NCBI GenBank assembly: GCA_029721515.1
Contig: CM056569.1
Coordinates: 10,992,007 to 11,056,006, forward strand
Length of the DNA: 64,000 bases
Direction of reading: 5' to 3'
Origin: Synanceia verrucosa
Taxonomy: Eukaryota; Chordata; Actinopteri; Perciformes; Synanceiidae
A program made the position numbers and the translations under genes. The notes beneath the pieces are model-generated. The model made no database searches, was not told the origin of the DNA, and was given only the letters and a program-made list of their open reading frames with translations. Positions 61,279 through 64,000 of the stretch are shown piece after piece (the stretch's first letter is position 1; every line of letters begins with the position of its first letter).

Positions 61279-61608
61279 GAGCGGCACGGTAGTGGTTAGC
61301 ACTGTCGCCTCACAGCAAGAAGGTACCGGGTTTGATTCCCGGCCCGGAGCCTTTCTGTGTGGAGTTTGCATGATCATGTCTGCGTGGGTTCTCTCTGGGT
61401 ACTCCGGCTTCCTCCCGGAGGTTAATTGGCTAATTTAAATTGACCGTAGGTGTGAATGTGAGTGTGAGTGGTTGTTTGTCTCTGTGTGTCCTGTGATTAA
61501 CTGGAGACTTGTCCAGGGTGTACCCTACCTTCCGCCCTAAGACAGCTGGGATAGGCTCCAGCCCCCCCACGACCCTATGAGGATAAGCAGTAGAAAATGG
61601 ATGGATGG
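61279..61608 (+). mobile_element. tRNA-derived SINE copy
   Basis: Starts gagcggcacggtagtggtta, with a few bases lost near the A box, and ends in (ATGG)n. It is flanked by imperfect direct repeats attcacatca (61269-61278) and attcacgtca (61609-61618). It retains the gtgtcctgtgat block missing from the 56788 copy. Confidence 0.85.
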
Positions 61609-62812
61609 ATTCACGTCAAAGTGAGGAAAATAAACAGACTTTTCATGACTGACTACATGTTTGAATGCATAATTTTTTTTCCCAACAATATGAAGCGAAG
61701 TTGGACGTCTTCAATCACTACTGAACCACCCATTTTGAATGTTATCAGCCAATTGAATGGTTATTATCAGTGACTATCTCAAACAGTCTAATGTTCCCAA
61801 TTGCCAAACTGCAAACAGGTTGCAAGAATGAAAGTTAACAATTTGAATCGAAACAAAACAGCTTTAGATGTAGGCAACAAAACTATGTGGCTATGTTTAA
61901 GAAAATATTATGGTTTGCTTTAATAAAATAAATGATGTAACTTTACATTAGTGAGGAATGTAACTTGACCTGACTTGCTACTTTGTTCCCGTCATAATTA
62001 CTACTATAAATACGACTACTAGCTAGAGTCGATGATATCCTCTTGTATTTGTAGTGACCAACCATATGAATTGATAATAACAGCCTTCTGAACCCACTGG
62101 AATGTGTAGCAGGCCCCTTCTATCCTATATCTAAGAGGCTGATAACTGCTGATAATGCCCATCCAATGAGCTGATAACATTCAAAGCAGGAGCTTGAGCC
62201 ACATGTTACAGATTGTATTTGTCTGTTTAAGCCCAGCATTTTCTGTGCTGATGATGGCAGGCAGATGCATCGTGACAGCCCACACATGCATAAGTCCCCT
62301 TGAAATGCACAAGCATTTTTGTACCGTTCTGTCAAAGCACATTCACCAGCAGCAGCCCTGCCACAGTAACACTGGCCCACTCACAATCCCAGTGACAAGC
62401 GCTCTCAAGCATTAGTGACCACCTGCTAAAGGACAAAAATCCTTGCAGTTCAGGGTTAACAGGCAAAAGATAAATCCTGTATACAGGGATATTATAAAAA
62501 TCCAATATGAGTCAACAAACATGCATGTGCTGTAGGTCCACACAAAAAAATGATGTGAATCAACTTTCAGAGCCCTTCTAATCCCTTATTTTTGATAGCC
62601 CATTATGATCACTACGGTTGATCAGACTTGCAAAGTGGGGGCAATCAGTATTAGCATAGGTTATACCATCCAAGGGTTATAAAACAGAAGTGAGCAATCA
62701 GGACTGCAGCATGTGAGGTGACTACACAGCACAGCTGCAGGAGAGTAATGTTCTTCTACTCCTGTCTGGGTCAGTCATGATAGGACTAAAATACATTTAT
62801 GATGTACTTTAA

Positions 62813-63273
62813 GTCTTTGAGTGCCACTGATGAGTTACGCTGTCAAAGTGTTTTTTTTTGTTTTGTTTTTTTTTTTTATACAGCTGGTCGCTGATTGTGG
62901 TCTCCCGCAGCCTGTGAGTAATTTTGGGGCTTCTGTGATTTGTAGTCAGGACATAAAGTGTTAGTATACGCCAAGAAGATCAAAGCAGGAAGTGGAGATA
63001 ATCGCATTTAGAGAGCAAAACTAAAATTCTGGACAAAAAGTGGTGATTTTGGTGAAAGTGGCCTCTACTCTCCTCCAGATAAAACAAGAATGGAACAAGG
63101 TAAAAACATTTTTTTTTCATGATGAAATAGAGTCTCTTCTTTCATTTGAGCTACTCTGTGTTTTCAGAGTCATAGTACAAAATATACTGTGGGTCTAGAA
63201 ATATGACTCAAAATGGGCAAAAAAACGCTGGCACGAGGCACTGTAAAAAAAATAAGGGCTGGCACTCAAACGG
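62813..63273. mobile_element. Probable piggyBac-like MITE
   Basis: TTAA occurs at both borders (62809-62812 and 63274-63277), as piggyBac targets. The inner ends are inverted: left gtctttgagtgcca, right (reverse complement) ccgtttgagtgcca, matching in the last 10-11 positions. There is no open transposase frame in 461 bp. The CC(C)TTTGAGTGCC-like terminus is typical of piggyBac relatives. The left terminal bases have decayed. Confidence 0.6.
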
Positions 63274-64000
63274 TTAATTGTCTAACCGCCCAAATTCAGC
63301 TAATCCACTTTTTGAAACTGTGGACTTTTTGTAACTGTGCACTTTATTGTCACTGTGGACTGAAATAAGAACCTGAGGACATTTCAAGCTGAAGACACTG
63401 CCATTTCATATCAAAAAGTGAACCCTTTTCAACCGTTTTCATTGCTTCGGAATTTTACTCACCTGACCACAGTCTATTCAAGCATGTCCCAGTGTGTAAC
63501 AGTCAGATTCTCTGAGTGCATTGATCGTTTAGTTAAAGGACAAGTAATTGTGGGCGAGTGGTGCGCTCTACTTGCCTCTTGGCTTCATCGGGACCAATTT
63601 GTCTGGTTGTCACTTGAGAGAGGCTGTAAAGCAGAACACAGCGTGGGGCATGGAAGGAGAAAGAGGCGAAATGTGATCCATTTGTGATCACCTCCTCGTC
63701 TGTTTTTGCAACTTTGCTTGATGAAGATAGTGTTTTCCTGTGTGTGCTACTGTCGATCGATAATGAGGCCCTTTTGTTTGAATTTGAATCATGGCTGGCT
63801 GCTTTAGAGCATAGTATTTCAGATGTGAGTCACCCAGCGTAACATGAATAAAAATGTTTTCTTACATCATCATCACATTCATGTTGCTGCAGGGAATGTC
63901 AGTTTCGGTTGAACACATTAAAAGGTAGATTTCTCAGTTTGAACACGAAGAAAACAAACATCAATAGATCCTCCTCTACAAAAGCTTTATTTACTCTCCA

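Larger units (their letters stand above)
45191..64000. other. Upstream flank or giant first intron (18.8 kb)
   Basis: I found no supportable exon. If fish kcnip4 is arranged like the mammalian gene, the canonical first exon (beginning MNVRRVES in mammals) lies further right and this whole stretch is intron. It holds two SINEs, a hAT remnant, two inverted-repeat elements, a piggyBac-like MITE, CA microsatellites and a telomere-like block, each listed separately. Confidence 0.7.

Overview
This is teleost fish nuclear DNA. It is AT-rich and exon-poor, carries many CA/GT microsatellites, tRNA-derived SINEs and cut-and-paste transposon remnants, and holds one recognisable vertebrate gene. That gene, on the minus strand, is kcnip4, encoding Kv channel-interacting protein 4 (KChIP4), an EF-hand auxiliary subunit of Kv4 (A-type) potassium channels. 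No bacterial features, CRISPR arrays, rRNAs or independent tRNA genes were seen.

Right to left (the direction of transcription) the layout is: (1) 64000 to about 45190, upstream flank or a giant first intron, with no exon I can support but with SINEs, a hAT remnant, two fold-back elements and a piggyBac-like MITE; (2) about 45150 to 44776, a TATA-containing promoter and a first exon for a short KChIP1-like N-terminus; (3) 36277-36169, a second alternative first exon with a hydrophobic N-terminus; (4) 24664-24553, a third first exon carrying the KIS domain of KChIP4a; (5) 11981-11886, a 96-nt in-frame cassette exon matching the optional segment of mammalian KChIP4b; (6) 11023-3346, seven shared exons encoding the four EF-hand core.

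The three first exons and the cassette all end in phase 1 and join the same acceptor at 11023. Assembled lengths (KIS form 233 residues, MNLEG form 229, MGAL form 215) are internally consistent, and the first equals the length I know for mammalian KChIP4a. The shared core carries the Ca2+-binding and Kv4-binding functions, and the alternative N-termini set gating and trafficking behaviour.

The most notable observation is that two junctions, forced by reading frame and protein homology, use GC rather than GT donors: after the penultimate EF-hand exon, and after the cassette exon. The canonical first exon of the KChIP4b form was not found and probably lies beyond position 64000. I did not find a convincing new biological system; the other findings concern transposon biology, splicing and one strong hairpin.
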